A DNA stretch of 42,942 nucleotides, taken from Fidelibacterota bacterium (GTDB taxonomy: Bacteria; Fidelibacterota; UBA8477; JABMPR01). Both the position numbers and the translations under genes were made by a program. Below, piece by piece: positions 21,670 to 29,528 of this stretch. The stretch lies in the NCBI GenBank assembly GCA_021736185.1, contig JAIPGJ010000010.1, forward strand, positions 1-42,942, written 5' to 3'. The notes under the pieces were generated by a model. The model was not told where the DNA came from. It ran no database searches and was given only the letters and a program-made list of their open reading frames with translations. Each line of letters opens with the position of its first letter. Position 1 is the stretch's first letter.

Positions 21670-21939
21670 ATGAAAATTCAACCTTTAGATGATCGTGTAT
21701 TAGTAGTTCCAGCTGGTGAGGAAGAAAAAACAGCCTCCGGTATTATTATCCCGGATACAGCCAAAGAAAAACCACGTCGTGGTAGTGTTGCTGCTGTGGG
21801 TAATGATGAAGAATTGCGGGAATTGATTAAAAAGGGTGATGTCATCCTTTATGGCAAGTATGCTGGTGATGAGCTCTCATATGATGGTATTGATTATTTG
21901 ATCTTGAATCGGACGGATATTCTGGCCAAACTCAGCTAA
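21670..21939 (+). CDS. groES: co-chaperonin GroES
   Basis: MKIQPLDDRVLVVPAGEEEKTASGIIIPDTAKEKPRRGSVAAVGN...KGDVILYGKYAGDE; mobile loop retained. Confidence 0.97.
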   Translation: MKIQPLDDRVLVVPAGEEEKTASGIIIPDTAKEKPRRGSVAAVGNDEELRELIKKGDVILYGKYAGDELSYDGIDYLILNRTDILAKLS

Positions 21940-21962
21940 GTATCAATTCCATTTGATTGAAA

Positions 21963-21988
21963 GAGGGAGCTTTTGCTCCCTTTTTTTT
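21963..21988 (+). terminator. intrinsic terminator downstream of groES
   Basis: gggagc-tttt-gctccc hairpin followed by T8. Confidence 0.88.
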
Positions 21989-22099
21989 CTTTAAGATGTT
22001 GATATCCATGAGTAAGTAAGACAGAATAAATTTGTCACCTCCTTGCTTTAGTTAACTCAAAGAGATGTGTTCAAAGTGCGATCCTGAGAGGGGAATTTC

Positions 22100-23449
22100 A
22101 TGAACAAAAAATATGTGATTATCGGTGGAGATGCTGCTGGAATGAGTGCTGCCAGCAAAATACGACGCTTAGAGCCTGAATCAGAAATGATTGTGTTTGA
22201 AAAGGGTCAGCATATTAGTTTTGCTGCCTGTGGGATTCCATATTGGATCAGTGGTGTCATTGAGAGTATGAGTAAATTAGAGGTGCTGACACCTGAAGAT
22301 GCCCGAAAAAAAAGAGGGATCGATATACGAGTGGGACATGAAGTGCTAAAAATTGAGACGGAAAAGAATTCCGTTTTGGTCCGTGATCTGAGTACAGGAG
22401 AGGACTTTTCTCAGGATTATGACTCACTCCTTATCGCAACGGGTGCTCGCGCCACCATCCCACCAATTCCAGGCGTAGAGAAGCAAGGCGTCTTCACTTT
22501 GCGCAATCTGGATGATGGACAGAAAATTATCGATTTCCTTGATGCCGGATCAATAAAGCACGCAACGATTATAGGAGCTGGTTATATCGGCCTGGAGATG
22601 GCAGAAACCTTTCGCCACCGGGGTATTGATGTCACCATGATTGAAATGCAGGATCAGATTGCTCCGACTTTTGACAAGGATACGCTTGAGCAAGTAACCA
22701 GTCATATTATTGAAAAGGGTGTTGCCTTGCATCTTGAAACCAGAGTGTCAGCAATAGAAAACTCAGTATCAGGACTTACAGTGATGAGCTCCGGTGGAAA
22801 TATAGAAACTGATTTAGTGATAGTGTCCACGGGAGTGAGACCTAACTCAGAACTGGCCAGTGAGACAGGGATTGGGGTCGGTAAGAGTGGGGCAATTGTC
22901 ATTGACGAACATATGCGTACCACGGTGGAAAATGTATATGCTGCCGGTGACTGTGCCGAGCATCTGCATCGAGTCCTCAATCAACCTGTATGGATTCCTC
23001 TTGCCCCTGCAGCAAATCGGGGCGGACGTATTGCTGGGGAAAATATGGCTGGACAATCCACGGTCTTTCCAGGAATTCTGGGGACAGCTGCAGTGAAGGT
23101 ATTTGACTATATCATTGCCCAGACAGGGTTGACAGAAAAACAGGCAGCAAGTACTGACTACTCAACAGATATGGAAACGACAACTATTACAGGTGGTAGT
23201 AGGGCACATTATTACCCGGGGTCCGTGCCATTAACAGTAAAGCTGGTGGTGCAAAGATCTACAAAGAGATTATTGGGTGCCCAAATTATTGGCAAACAGG
23301 ATGTGGCCAAACGATTGGATGTCCTGGCAACTGCCATCACAGCAAAAATGACTGTAGCGGATATTGGCATGCTCGATCTAACCTATGCACCTCCAATTGC
23401 ACCTGTTTATGATCCCATCCACATCGCTGCCAATGTAGCTAATAAGTAG
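22100..23449 (+). CDS. FAD-dependent CoA-disulfide reductase / NAD(P)H persulfide reductase-like oxidoreductase
   Basis: YVIIGGDAAGMSAASKIRRLEP, active-site Cys in ISFAACGIPYWISG, TIIGAGYIGLEMAETFRHRG, VYAAGDCAE, C-terminal dimerisation domain. Confidence 0.9.
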   Translation: MNKKYVIIGGDAAGMSAASKIRRLEPESEMIVFEKGQHISFAACGIPYWISGVIESMSKLEVLTPEDARKKRGIDIRVGHEVLKIETEKNSVLVRDLSTGEDFSQDYDSLLIATGARATIPPIPGVEKQGVFTLRNLDDGQKIIDFLDAGSIKHATIIGAGYIGLEMAETFRHRGIDVTMIEMQDQIAPTFDKDTLEQVTSHIIEKGVALHLETRVSAIENSVSGLTVMSSGGNIETDLVIVSTGVRPNSELASETGIGVGKSGAIVIDEHMRTTVENVYAAGDCAEHLHRVLNQPVWIPLAPAANRGGRIAGENMAGQSTVFPGILGTAAVKVFDYIIAQTGLTEKQAASTDYSTDMETTTITGGSRAHYYPGSVPLTVKLVVQRSTKRLLGAQIIGKQDVAKRLDVLATAITAKMTVADIGMLDLTYAPPIAPVYDPIHIAANVANK

Positions 23450-23510
23450 TTTGAATTTGGTGATTTAGAGGTCTTTTGGGTGTTGTGTTAAAGAAGATGG
23501 GGATTGGTAA

Positions 23511-23708
23511 ATGATAAGAAAAGATATGCTGATTGAGGATCTAGTACAGGAGTATCCCAAGCTTATCACCCCTCTCAAACTTGAGGGGATAGTATGTCTG
23601 GCATGTGGTGAGGCAGTATGGGGAACTCTCGAAGCCCAGGCACTTGAAAAAGGCATTGCCAACATTGATGAGATTGTGGATCGGATGAATAAACTACTTG
23701 CTAAGTAA
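23511..23708 (+). CDS. DUF1858 domain-containing CxxC protein
   Basis: 65 aa MIRKDMLIEDLVQEYPKLITPLKLEGIVCLACGEAVWGTLEAQALEKGI. Confidence 0.85.
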   Translation: MIRKDMLIEDLVQEYPKLITPLKLEGIVCLACGEAVWGTLEAQALEKGIANIDEIVDRMNKLLAK

Positions 23709-23805
23709 TCCTGCAGGATGCCAGGTTATCCCGGGTAAAAGAAGTAATTTGTTCATATTGTTGACGTACAATGAATTATAATCAAAGAGTAATGAGGATA
23801 TACAT

Positions 23806-24228
23806 ATGTCAGAAGTAAAAATACAACAACTCAAGGGAGCTTCTTTTGCAGCTCGCGGTAGCTCTGGTCACTGGGTGATGATGGATGGGACAGAAGCAGT
23901 CGGGGGTGTGGATGGTGCAAGTCGTCCCATGGAAATGGTTTTGTTTGGCCTGGGCGGATGTACCGCTGTTGATGTCGAAATCATTCTCAAAAAAATGAAG
24001 GTACCAGTTGAGAAGATAGAGATTGATATCAGCTCAGAACGGGCTGAAAATCACCCGAAAGTGTATACAAAAATTAACATGACATATCATTTCTATGGGA
24101 AGGATCTTCCCTTAAAGAAGTTGGAAAAAGCTGTGCAGCTTTCCAAAGAGACCTATTGCTCAGTAAGTGCCATGCTGGCTTCGACTGCCAAAATCACAGC
24201 AAATATTGAGAATCACAATACCCTATGA
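23806..24228 (+). CDS. OsmC family protein
   Basis: GASRPMEMVLFGLGGCTAVDVEIILKKMKV and KETYCSVSAMLASTAKI; both OsmC cysteines retained. Confidence 0.93.
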   Translation: MSEVKIQQLKGASFAARGSSGHWVMMDGTEAVGGVDGASRPMEMVLFGLGGCTAVDVEIILKKMKVPVEKIEIDISSERAENHPKVYTKINMTYHFYGKDLPLKKLEKAVQLSKETYCSVSAMLASTAKITANIENHNTL

Positions 24229-24629
24229 TCCATCGGCTTATTGCATATTCCCTTATCCTACTGGGAGTGGGGGGCACCATTTATATGGGTGTTGAAGGCA
24301 TTTATGGGGATCATTATGATATTCCCAAGATGGGCTATGAGTCATTTAGCCGACAATATTCAGATTCCAGTAATTATATATTAATCGATGTTCGCACTGA
24401 ATCAGAAATCAAAGCCAAACCTGCACCCTGGTCAAATACAATTCAGATGCCCTTGCTTGCACTTGAGGATCGGTGCATGGAGCTTAATAAATATAAGGAC
24501 CAGCCCATGATGGTTTTGTGTCCTACGGGGAATCGCTCCCGACAGGGTGCTCGCATCCTCAGATTGGCCGGCTTTGATGCCTGGTATCTGGAACAGGGAA
24601 TGTTTATGGATGGAAGAAGGCTAAAATGA
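24225..24629 (+). CDS. membrane-anchored rhodanese-like domain protein
   Basis: N-terminal TM (LIAYSLILLGVGGTIYMGV), YILIDVRTESEIKAKP, active-site loop VLCPTGNRSRQGARILRLAGFDAWYLEQGM; ATGA overlap with the osmC-like gene. Confidence 0.92.
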   Translation: MIHRLIAYSLILLGVGGTIYMGVEGIYGDHYDIPKMGYESFSRQYSDSSNYILIDVRTESEIKAKPAPWSNTIQMPLLALEDRCMELNKYKDQPMMVLCPTGNRSRQGARILRLAGFDAWYLEQGMFMDGRRLK

Positions 24630-24847
24630 ATAAAAGATACACTAAAATGTTATCAGGTTTGGCAATTGGAGCTGTGCTCGGTTACCTCTATTACTATTAT
24701 ATTGGCTGCGCCTCAGGGACTTGTGCGATCACGTCAAATCCTTACATTAGTACTGCCTACGGGGCTATGATTGGTCTGGTATTTATGTGGCCAGCTAAAG
24801 AAAAGGATACTGCGAGTGATGATAAGGAAAACACACAAACTATTTAA
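24626..24847 (+). CDS. DUF6132-like small membrane protein
   Basis: 73 aa LAIGAVLGYLYYYYIGCASGTCAITSNPYISTAYGAMIGLVFMWPAK; ATGA overlap with the rhodanese gene. Confidence 0.8.
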   Translation: MNKRYTKMLSGLAIGAVLGYLYYYYIGCASGTCAITSNPYISTAYGAMIGLVFMWPAKEKDTASDDKENTQTI

Positions 24848-25535
24848 ACTACTCGCTTTGGTGTTGACCCTTGCTGCTACCCTGTATGGGCAAACCAATA
24901 ATTTTCAATTTGTTCAGCATGACACGGCTTATTTGGGTAGTGACACATTGGTCATCCTTCACGGTGAGATTATAAGTCTTACCAATAACACTCAATCCAT
25001 ATCTGTAACCAGGGTCACAAATGAAATTGACAGCGCATGGACCAACTCGTTTTGTGTGGGTCCCGCTTGTTTGCCACCCTTTCTGAATACCTTCACTTTT
25101 GATCTGGCTGGATTGGATACAGCTGAATTTACACTTGATACCTTCACACACCATGAATTGGGATATGGAAGCTGGACTATTTTTGCTGTTGACTCTTCCA
25201 CCATGGAAGTTGATTCAGTCCATATCAGTATGGAAGTGGTGACCGTCTCCGTTGATGGATCAATCCCAAAACCAACGTCGTTTGAACTTTCCCGTGTTTA
25301 CCCCAATCCGACGAATGCCTCGGTTAACTTTGATCTTGAACTCGAACGGGAAGGGGATTATTCAATTATTCTCTATGCTCTGGATGGAAGAGAAATCATT
25401 TCGCGGAACTATCACCTGAGATCTGGTAAAAACCATCTTCAATGGTCTCTAAATTCCCTGCCCTCAGGGAATTATATCATTAGCGCTATTGGATCGGGTG
25501 CACAAATTTCCAGACAGTTGAGCGTGATAAAATGA
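24819..25535 (+). CDS. secreted protein with T9SS type A sorting domain and a C-x4-C motif
   Basis: Signal peptide MIRKTHKLFKLLALVLTLAATLYGQ (start 24819; ORF track 24771); DSAWTNSFCVGPACLPPF; C-terminal FELSRVYPNPTNASVNFDLELEREGDYSIILYALDGREI...LPSGNYIISAIGSGAQISRQLSVIK. Confidence 0.82.
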   Translation: MIRKTHKLFKLLALVLTLAATLYGQTNNFQFVQHDTAYLGSDTLVILHGEIISLTNNTQSISVTRVTNEIDSAWTNSFCVGPACLPPFLNTFTFDLAGLDTAEFTLDTFTHHELGYGSWTIFAVDSSTMEVDSVHISMEVVTVSVDGSIPKPTSFELSRVYPNPTNASVNFDLELEREGDYSIILYALDGREIISRNYHLRSGKNHLQWSLNSLPSGNYIISAIGSGAQISRQLSVIK

Positions 25536-26023
25536 TACGATTATTACCCGTTCTATTGATTGTTGCCCTGGTATTTGGTCAGGAGAAAAACCTGCCTCAG
25601 GCCAATCTTAAAGACATGAAGAATAAGACGCAGAGTCTTGATGAGCTTGTTAAGGGTCAGGTCACATTGATAAACTTCTGGGCAACCTACTGCGTTCCTT
25701 GTCGCAAGGAGATGAGCCATTTGAATCGAATTAATAGCTTCTATGCTGACCAGAACGTTCAGGTGATAGGCATATCTATTGATGATTCTCGAACAGTTGG
25801 CCGGGTGAAGTCAATGGTCAAGTCACAAAAACTTAATTACACGATTCTTCTCGACACAGAACAAAAATTATACAAGAATTTTAATACTTCAGCCATGCCC
25901 TTTTCCATTCTGGTTGATGCCCGGGGAAAAATTCTCTGGGAGCACACTGGCTACCTCCCCGGTGATGAAATTGAGATGGAATCAGAAATTAAAAAAGCTT
26001 TAGCTCCCCTTAAAAAGAGCTGA
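25532..26023 (+). CDS. TlpA-like thioredoxin/redoxin protein
   Basis: Signal peptide; LINFWATYCVPCRKEMSHLNRI; LVDARGKILWEHTGYLPGDE; ATGA overlap with the preceding gene. Confidence 0.93.
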   Translation: MIRLLPVLLIVALVFGQEKNLPQANLKDMKNKTQSLDELVKGQVTLINFWATYCVPCRKEMSHLNRINSFYADQNVQVIGISIDDSRTVGRVKSMVKSQKLNYTILLDTEQKLYKNFNTSAMPFSILVDARGKILWEHTGYLPGDEIEMESEIKKALAPLKKS

Positions 26024-26033
26024 TTCATCCCCA

Positions 26034-27731
26034 TTGCTTTTCCTGCTCAGAACGCTCATCCTCCTGACCATACCCCTGAGTATGTTGGCAGAAGAACTAT
26101 CCTGGGATTTCAGTCTTAAATCAAATCTGGGCCGAGGCGAACAAGTGGGCAATGATTACAATTATTTTGAAAACTTCATTAGTGGCTCTGTTGAGTTTGG
26201 ACAGTGGTATCTGGATCTAGCTATAGAGTCCAGTCAGCCACCAGAGTACGGCTTTGAGTATCAGGGAATAGATCGATTTTTTCTGAGCTATATCGGAAAC
26301 TCCCATTCATTGGAGCTCGGGGATATATCAGCTGTATTTGGTCGAGGTTTGGCTTTGAATCTGGATGAGAATCAAGCCATCGATTTTGACAATGAAATCA
26401 AAGGCATAAGATATTCGTCTGTTTTCATGGACAATCATGAATTTGATATACTGGCCGGGTTTAAAAAGGAGTATCGTTTTTATTCCCCGAGTTCAGAGCT
26501 TCGGGAGCCAGATGGCATGGCCGCCTATGAATTGGCTGGTGCTGAAGCAACTATCAATAGTGAAAATGGTAAATGGTCTATGATTCCCTACGTCGTTGTG
26601 AGTCACATGCAGTCTGATTTTGTTTGGCAGGAACTGGATATAGATGGGGGTGTTATCATTACAGATACGGTCACTCAAAACATGAATGCCATTCAAAGTG
26701 GGTGGGGCCAATCTATCTATGGGGAGAACTGGGATTTATATCTTGAATATAATAACACCTGGAAAGCTTTTGACTATCCAGTGCTTACCCAAAGCATCCA
26801 AGGTCTTGAAAATGGTCAAAGTCTGATTAATGATGCTCCTGAATATCGTGGGAACGGACAAGCCTTCAATTTGCAGCTTAACTGGTTCCCAGAATGGTTC
26901 ACCAGCCTTATTGAGTATAAACGCTATTTAAATGGCCCAGAAACAACCTCCCAGAAACGCAATCCACTGCTTCTGGCTACCAAGCCACTGCCCTGGCAAA
27001 TGGGTCCGACTGGAATCAGAGAGCATGATATCAGTCTCCTGGGCAATGTTACTCATCCAATCGATTACGGAGATGAATTGGGATGGAATCTGGAATTGCG
27101 GAAAACACTGTCCGATACCTGGTCAGTTGTGATTAATGGGGCGCGAACTTCGCAATCAGCAGCGCAGGGGGCACCAGGGATTCTTCCCACACAGGATCTG
27201 GATAGAAATCCCTGGCAGGAGTATTACGCAGAATTTGAATATTCTGGTTCAAACTTTTATCAAAGAATGTTGATTGCATATACAAAGTCGGTACTCAGCG
27301 GACAATCATCCGCAGAAGTGATGGAGCATGTTACCCTGGTTCCAGCATATTTATCCTGGCATCCCAATGAGAATCTGGTGCTTTCCACAGTTGTGGAATT
27401 ACAGACTTCAAAAGTGTATGGAGAGTTGTACGCAGGGGAAGTATTGGAAGGTCATAGTTTTCAGAGTGGTCACTTCATCGCCAGTGCCGACTACAGTCAC
27501 AATTATTCCGCTGCCATCATCTGGGACACCAGCAATGATCCAAACCTGATCTCGGGTGATGAGAGAACCCAACACTGGGTCAGTGGGGAAGTTTCGGTCA
27601 AACCCATGACTGGATTTTGGCTCCGCGCATCCTATGGCAAAGAAAAGGGCGGTGTCCGCTGTACCGGTGGCGTGTGTCGTGTAATAAATCCTTTTGAAGG
27701 CTTTCGATTGGCACTGGAGTGGCGACTATGA
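26034..27731 (+). CDS. DUF6029-like outer-membrane beta-barrel protein
   Basis: TTG start and signal peptide LFLLRTLILLTIPLSMLAEE; HSLELGDISAVFGRGLALNLDENQAIDFDNEIKGIRYS; barrel-like alternation to a C-terminal FRLALEWRL. Confidence 0.68.
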   Translation: MLFLLRTLILLTIPLSMLAEELSWDFSLKSNLGRGEQVGNDYNYFENFISGSVEFGQWYLDLAIESSQPPEYGFEYQGIDRFFLSYIGNSHSLELGDISAVFGRGLALNLDENQAIDFDNEIKGIRYSSVFMDNHEFDILAGFKKEYRFYSPSSELREPDGMAAYELAGAEATINSENGKWSMIPYVVVSHMQSDFVWQELDIDGGVIITDTVTQNMNAIQSGWGQSIYGENWDLYLEYNNTWKAFDYPVLTQSIQGLENGQSLINDAPEYRGNGQAFNLQLNWFPEWFTSLIEYKRYLNGPETTSQKRNPLLLATKPLPWQMGPTGIREHDISLLGNVTHPIDYGDELGWNLELRKTLSDTWSVVINGARTSQSAAQGAPGILPTQDLDRNPWQEYYAEFEYSGSNFYQRMLIAYTKSVLSGQSSAEVMEHVTLVPAYLSWHPNENLVLSTVVELQTSKVYGELYAGEVLEGHSFQSGHFIASADYSHNYSAAIIWDTSNDPNLISGDERTQHWVSGEVSVKPMTGFWLRASYGKEKGGVRCTGGVCRVINPFEGFRLALEWRL

Positions 27732-28990
27732 GAAGCTTGCTCGCAATCTCACTCCTGTTTATCTGGTCCTGTGAGTGGCGACCGGATGAGATTCAGATTG
27801 ATTCCACAGCGACTATAGAGAATATTAATGTCGTTATTGGTGATACGATTTCCCTTCACATTGAAGGCAGTAATTTTTCCCTTATTCAGGGGTTGGACAA
27901 TGCCATTGCGGAAGTGAACGACGTCGTAAATGTGGAGCAGGGCAGAGAGCTCGAGATCATCGGATTAAATCCTGGTGCGCTCAAATTATTCTTCAAATAC
28001 ACCAGCCCAACTGCCTCCGATTCTGAGCCTGTAACTGCTTCGTACTTAATACATCTTGGTGTTACCGAATCAATACCCTTATCCGTTAATGTCGGAGAAC
28101 AGCTTCAGCTTGATATTTCTACCTATTTATCATTAGAACAGCTCGTTCAACTTGATACAATCGCCATTATTGTTGCCCAGGAGATTCCTGGTGGGGAAAT
28201 AAGCATTGAAGAGCTAGCTGACTCAACAACGGGGATACTTATCTATGGTCTGAAGCCAGGATATTCCGGTCTTCAAATTTTATGTCTGGATTCCAATAAT
28301 AATCAAATTGCTGCATTTACCTTTATGGTTGAGATATCCATCCATAAAGTGGTACTAGCCGAATTGTTCACCAATACAGGTTGCGTTAATTGTCCACAAG
28401 CGAATGAATATTTAGACCGTATTTCGGCAGAATTTGGCAACGACTTCGCTCTGGTCAGATATCATGTTAACTGGACCGACCCTTTTGACCCCATGAATCT
28501 TTATAATCCAGGTGAAGTTGAATCCAGAAGAGCCTATTATAATATCTTTGCCGCTCCTGGTCTGGTGCTTGATGGCACGCTAGTCACCACCCTTGATGAA
28601 GATGATTGGTCTGGACGGGTAAGTAATGCAACCCTGCAAATACCGCAGGTGTACATCTCAGCAGTGGATATTGTGGAGAGCATCGACAGTCTTCATCTCC
28701 AAGTCGATGTAAATTCTTTTGGCACCTTGCTCGCTGACCTGACCGTCTGGTCCCTGGTGTTTGAAGACAGTATTGAATATGCTGGCTCCAACGGAGAGAC
28801 GCTTCACATGAACGTCATGCGAGATATGGCATTCAGTTCAATTGGTGAGTTAAACACCCTGAATACCATCCGACACAGTTTGAAAAAACCCGATGATTAT
28901 GGAGTTGCTGGTCCAATGAATTTGATGGTTTTTATCCAATCCGAGGATGATAAATCCATCCTCCAGACTCGTAAGCAGAAATTATATTAA
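27728..28990 (+). CDS. Omp28-related lipoprotein with thioredoxin-like CxxC domain
   Basis: Signal/lipobox-like MRSLLAISLLFIWSCEW; VVLAELFTNTGCVNCPQANEYLDRISAEFGNDFALVRYHVNWTDPFDPMNLYNPGEVESRRAYYNIFAAPGLVLDG; ATGA overlap with the barrel gene. Confidence 0.82.
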   Translation: MRSLLAISLLFIWSCEWRPDEIQIDSTATIENINVVIGDTISLHIEGSNFSLIQGLDNAIAEVNDVVNVEQGRELEIIGLNPGALKLFFKYTSPTASDSEPVTASYLIHLGVTESIPLSVNVGEQLQLDISTYLSLEQLVQLDTIAIIVAQEIPGGEISIEELADSTTGILIYGLKPGYSGLQILCLDSNNNQIAAFTFMVEISIHKVVLAELFTNTGCVNCPQANEYLDRISAEFGNDFALVRYHVNWTDPFDPMNLYNPGEVESRRAYYNIFAAPGLVLDGTLVTTLDEDDWSGRVSNATLQIPQVYISAVDIVESIDSLHLQVDVNSFGTLLADLTVWSLVFEDSIEYAGSNGETLHMNVMRDMAFSSIGELNTLNTIRHSLKKPDDYGVAGPMNLMVFIQSEDDKSILQTRKQKLY

Positions 28991-28998
28991 GCATTCCC

Positions 28999-29442
28999 AT
29001 GGCCGAGCTTCATCCCTTTTTTGTCCATTTCCCCATCGCCATACTGGTGGTGGCGGCACTGTTTGACCTATATGGTGTGATAAAAAATATTCAGCAGCAT
29101 ACCTGGACCGCCTACGCTTTACAATTAATGGCTGGTGTGTCGGCAATATTTGCGGCAATAACTGGCCATCGTGCCGAGTCCTTAATTGTCCGTCAGGAAG
29201 CCCTCCTCCAGGGGGTCACGGAGACCTTTAACCGACACATTTCGTTGGGTAATGCCATGGTTTGGATCATTGTCATCGCAGCCGTAGGACGGACATTTGC
29301 TGTTCTGGAAAAAAAAGAGTGGGCACTCAGGGGTTGGAGATTTCCTTTGCTTAGTCTTGGATTAGCAGTTCTGATCCTCATCACTGGGTTGTTGGGTGGC
29401 CAGTTAAGTCATGAAATATTGAGCTATTTTAAAGCAAATTAG
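28999..29442 (+). CDS. DUF2231 domain-containing membrane protein
   Basis: LHPFFVHFPIAILVVAALFDLYGVI followed by three further TM segments; 147 aa. Confidence 0.88.
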   Translation: MAELHPFFVHFPIAILVVAALFDLYGVIKNIQQHTWTAYALQLMAGVSAIFAAITGHRAESLIVRQEALLQGVTETFNRHISLGNAMVWIIVIAAVGRTFAVLEKKEWALRGWRFPLLSLGLAVLILITGLLGGQLSHEILSYFKAN

Positions 29443-29474
29443 CTTTTCCAAAGGCCCTTTTTAATCGGGTGAAA

Positions 29475-29505
29475 TAAAAAACGAGGAACATGTCCTCGCT
29501 TTTTA
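29475..29505. terminator. bidirectional intrinsic terminator between convergent genes
   Basis: aaaaaa-cgagga-acatg-tcctcg-cttttt: 6-bp stem flanked by A tract and T tract, between the DUF2231 (+) and ccp (-) genes. Confidence 0.8.
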
Positions 29506-29528
29506 TAAAATCCGGTTTGATTCTTACA

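Noticed and set aside
23707-23718. ATCCTGCAGGAT palindrome after the DUF1858 gene
   Set aside because: Short 12-bp palindrome lacking a loop or T tract; compatible with chance.
23761-23782. TTGACG and TATAAT boxes upstream of the OsmC gene as a sigma-70 promoter
   Set aside because: Only 10 nt between the boxes, too short for a standard promoter, and FCB promoters often differ from the E. coli consensus.
22029-23789. Shared aatttgt...tcaaagag words upstream of the CoADR gene (22029/22057) and OsmC gene (23746/23782) as a possible sigma-factor motif
   Set aside because: Spacing differs (28 versus 36 nt) and the words are short and AT-rich; needs motif discovery across relatives before any claim.
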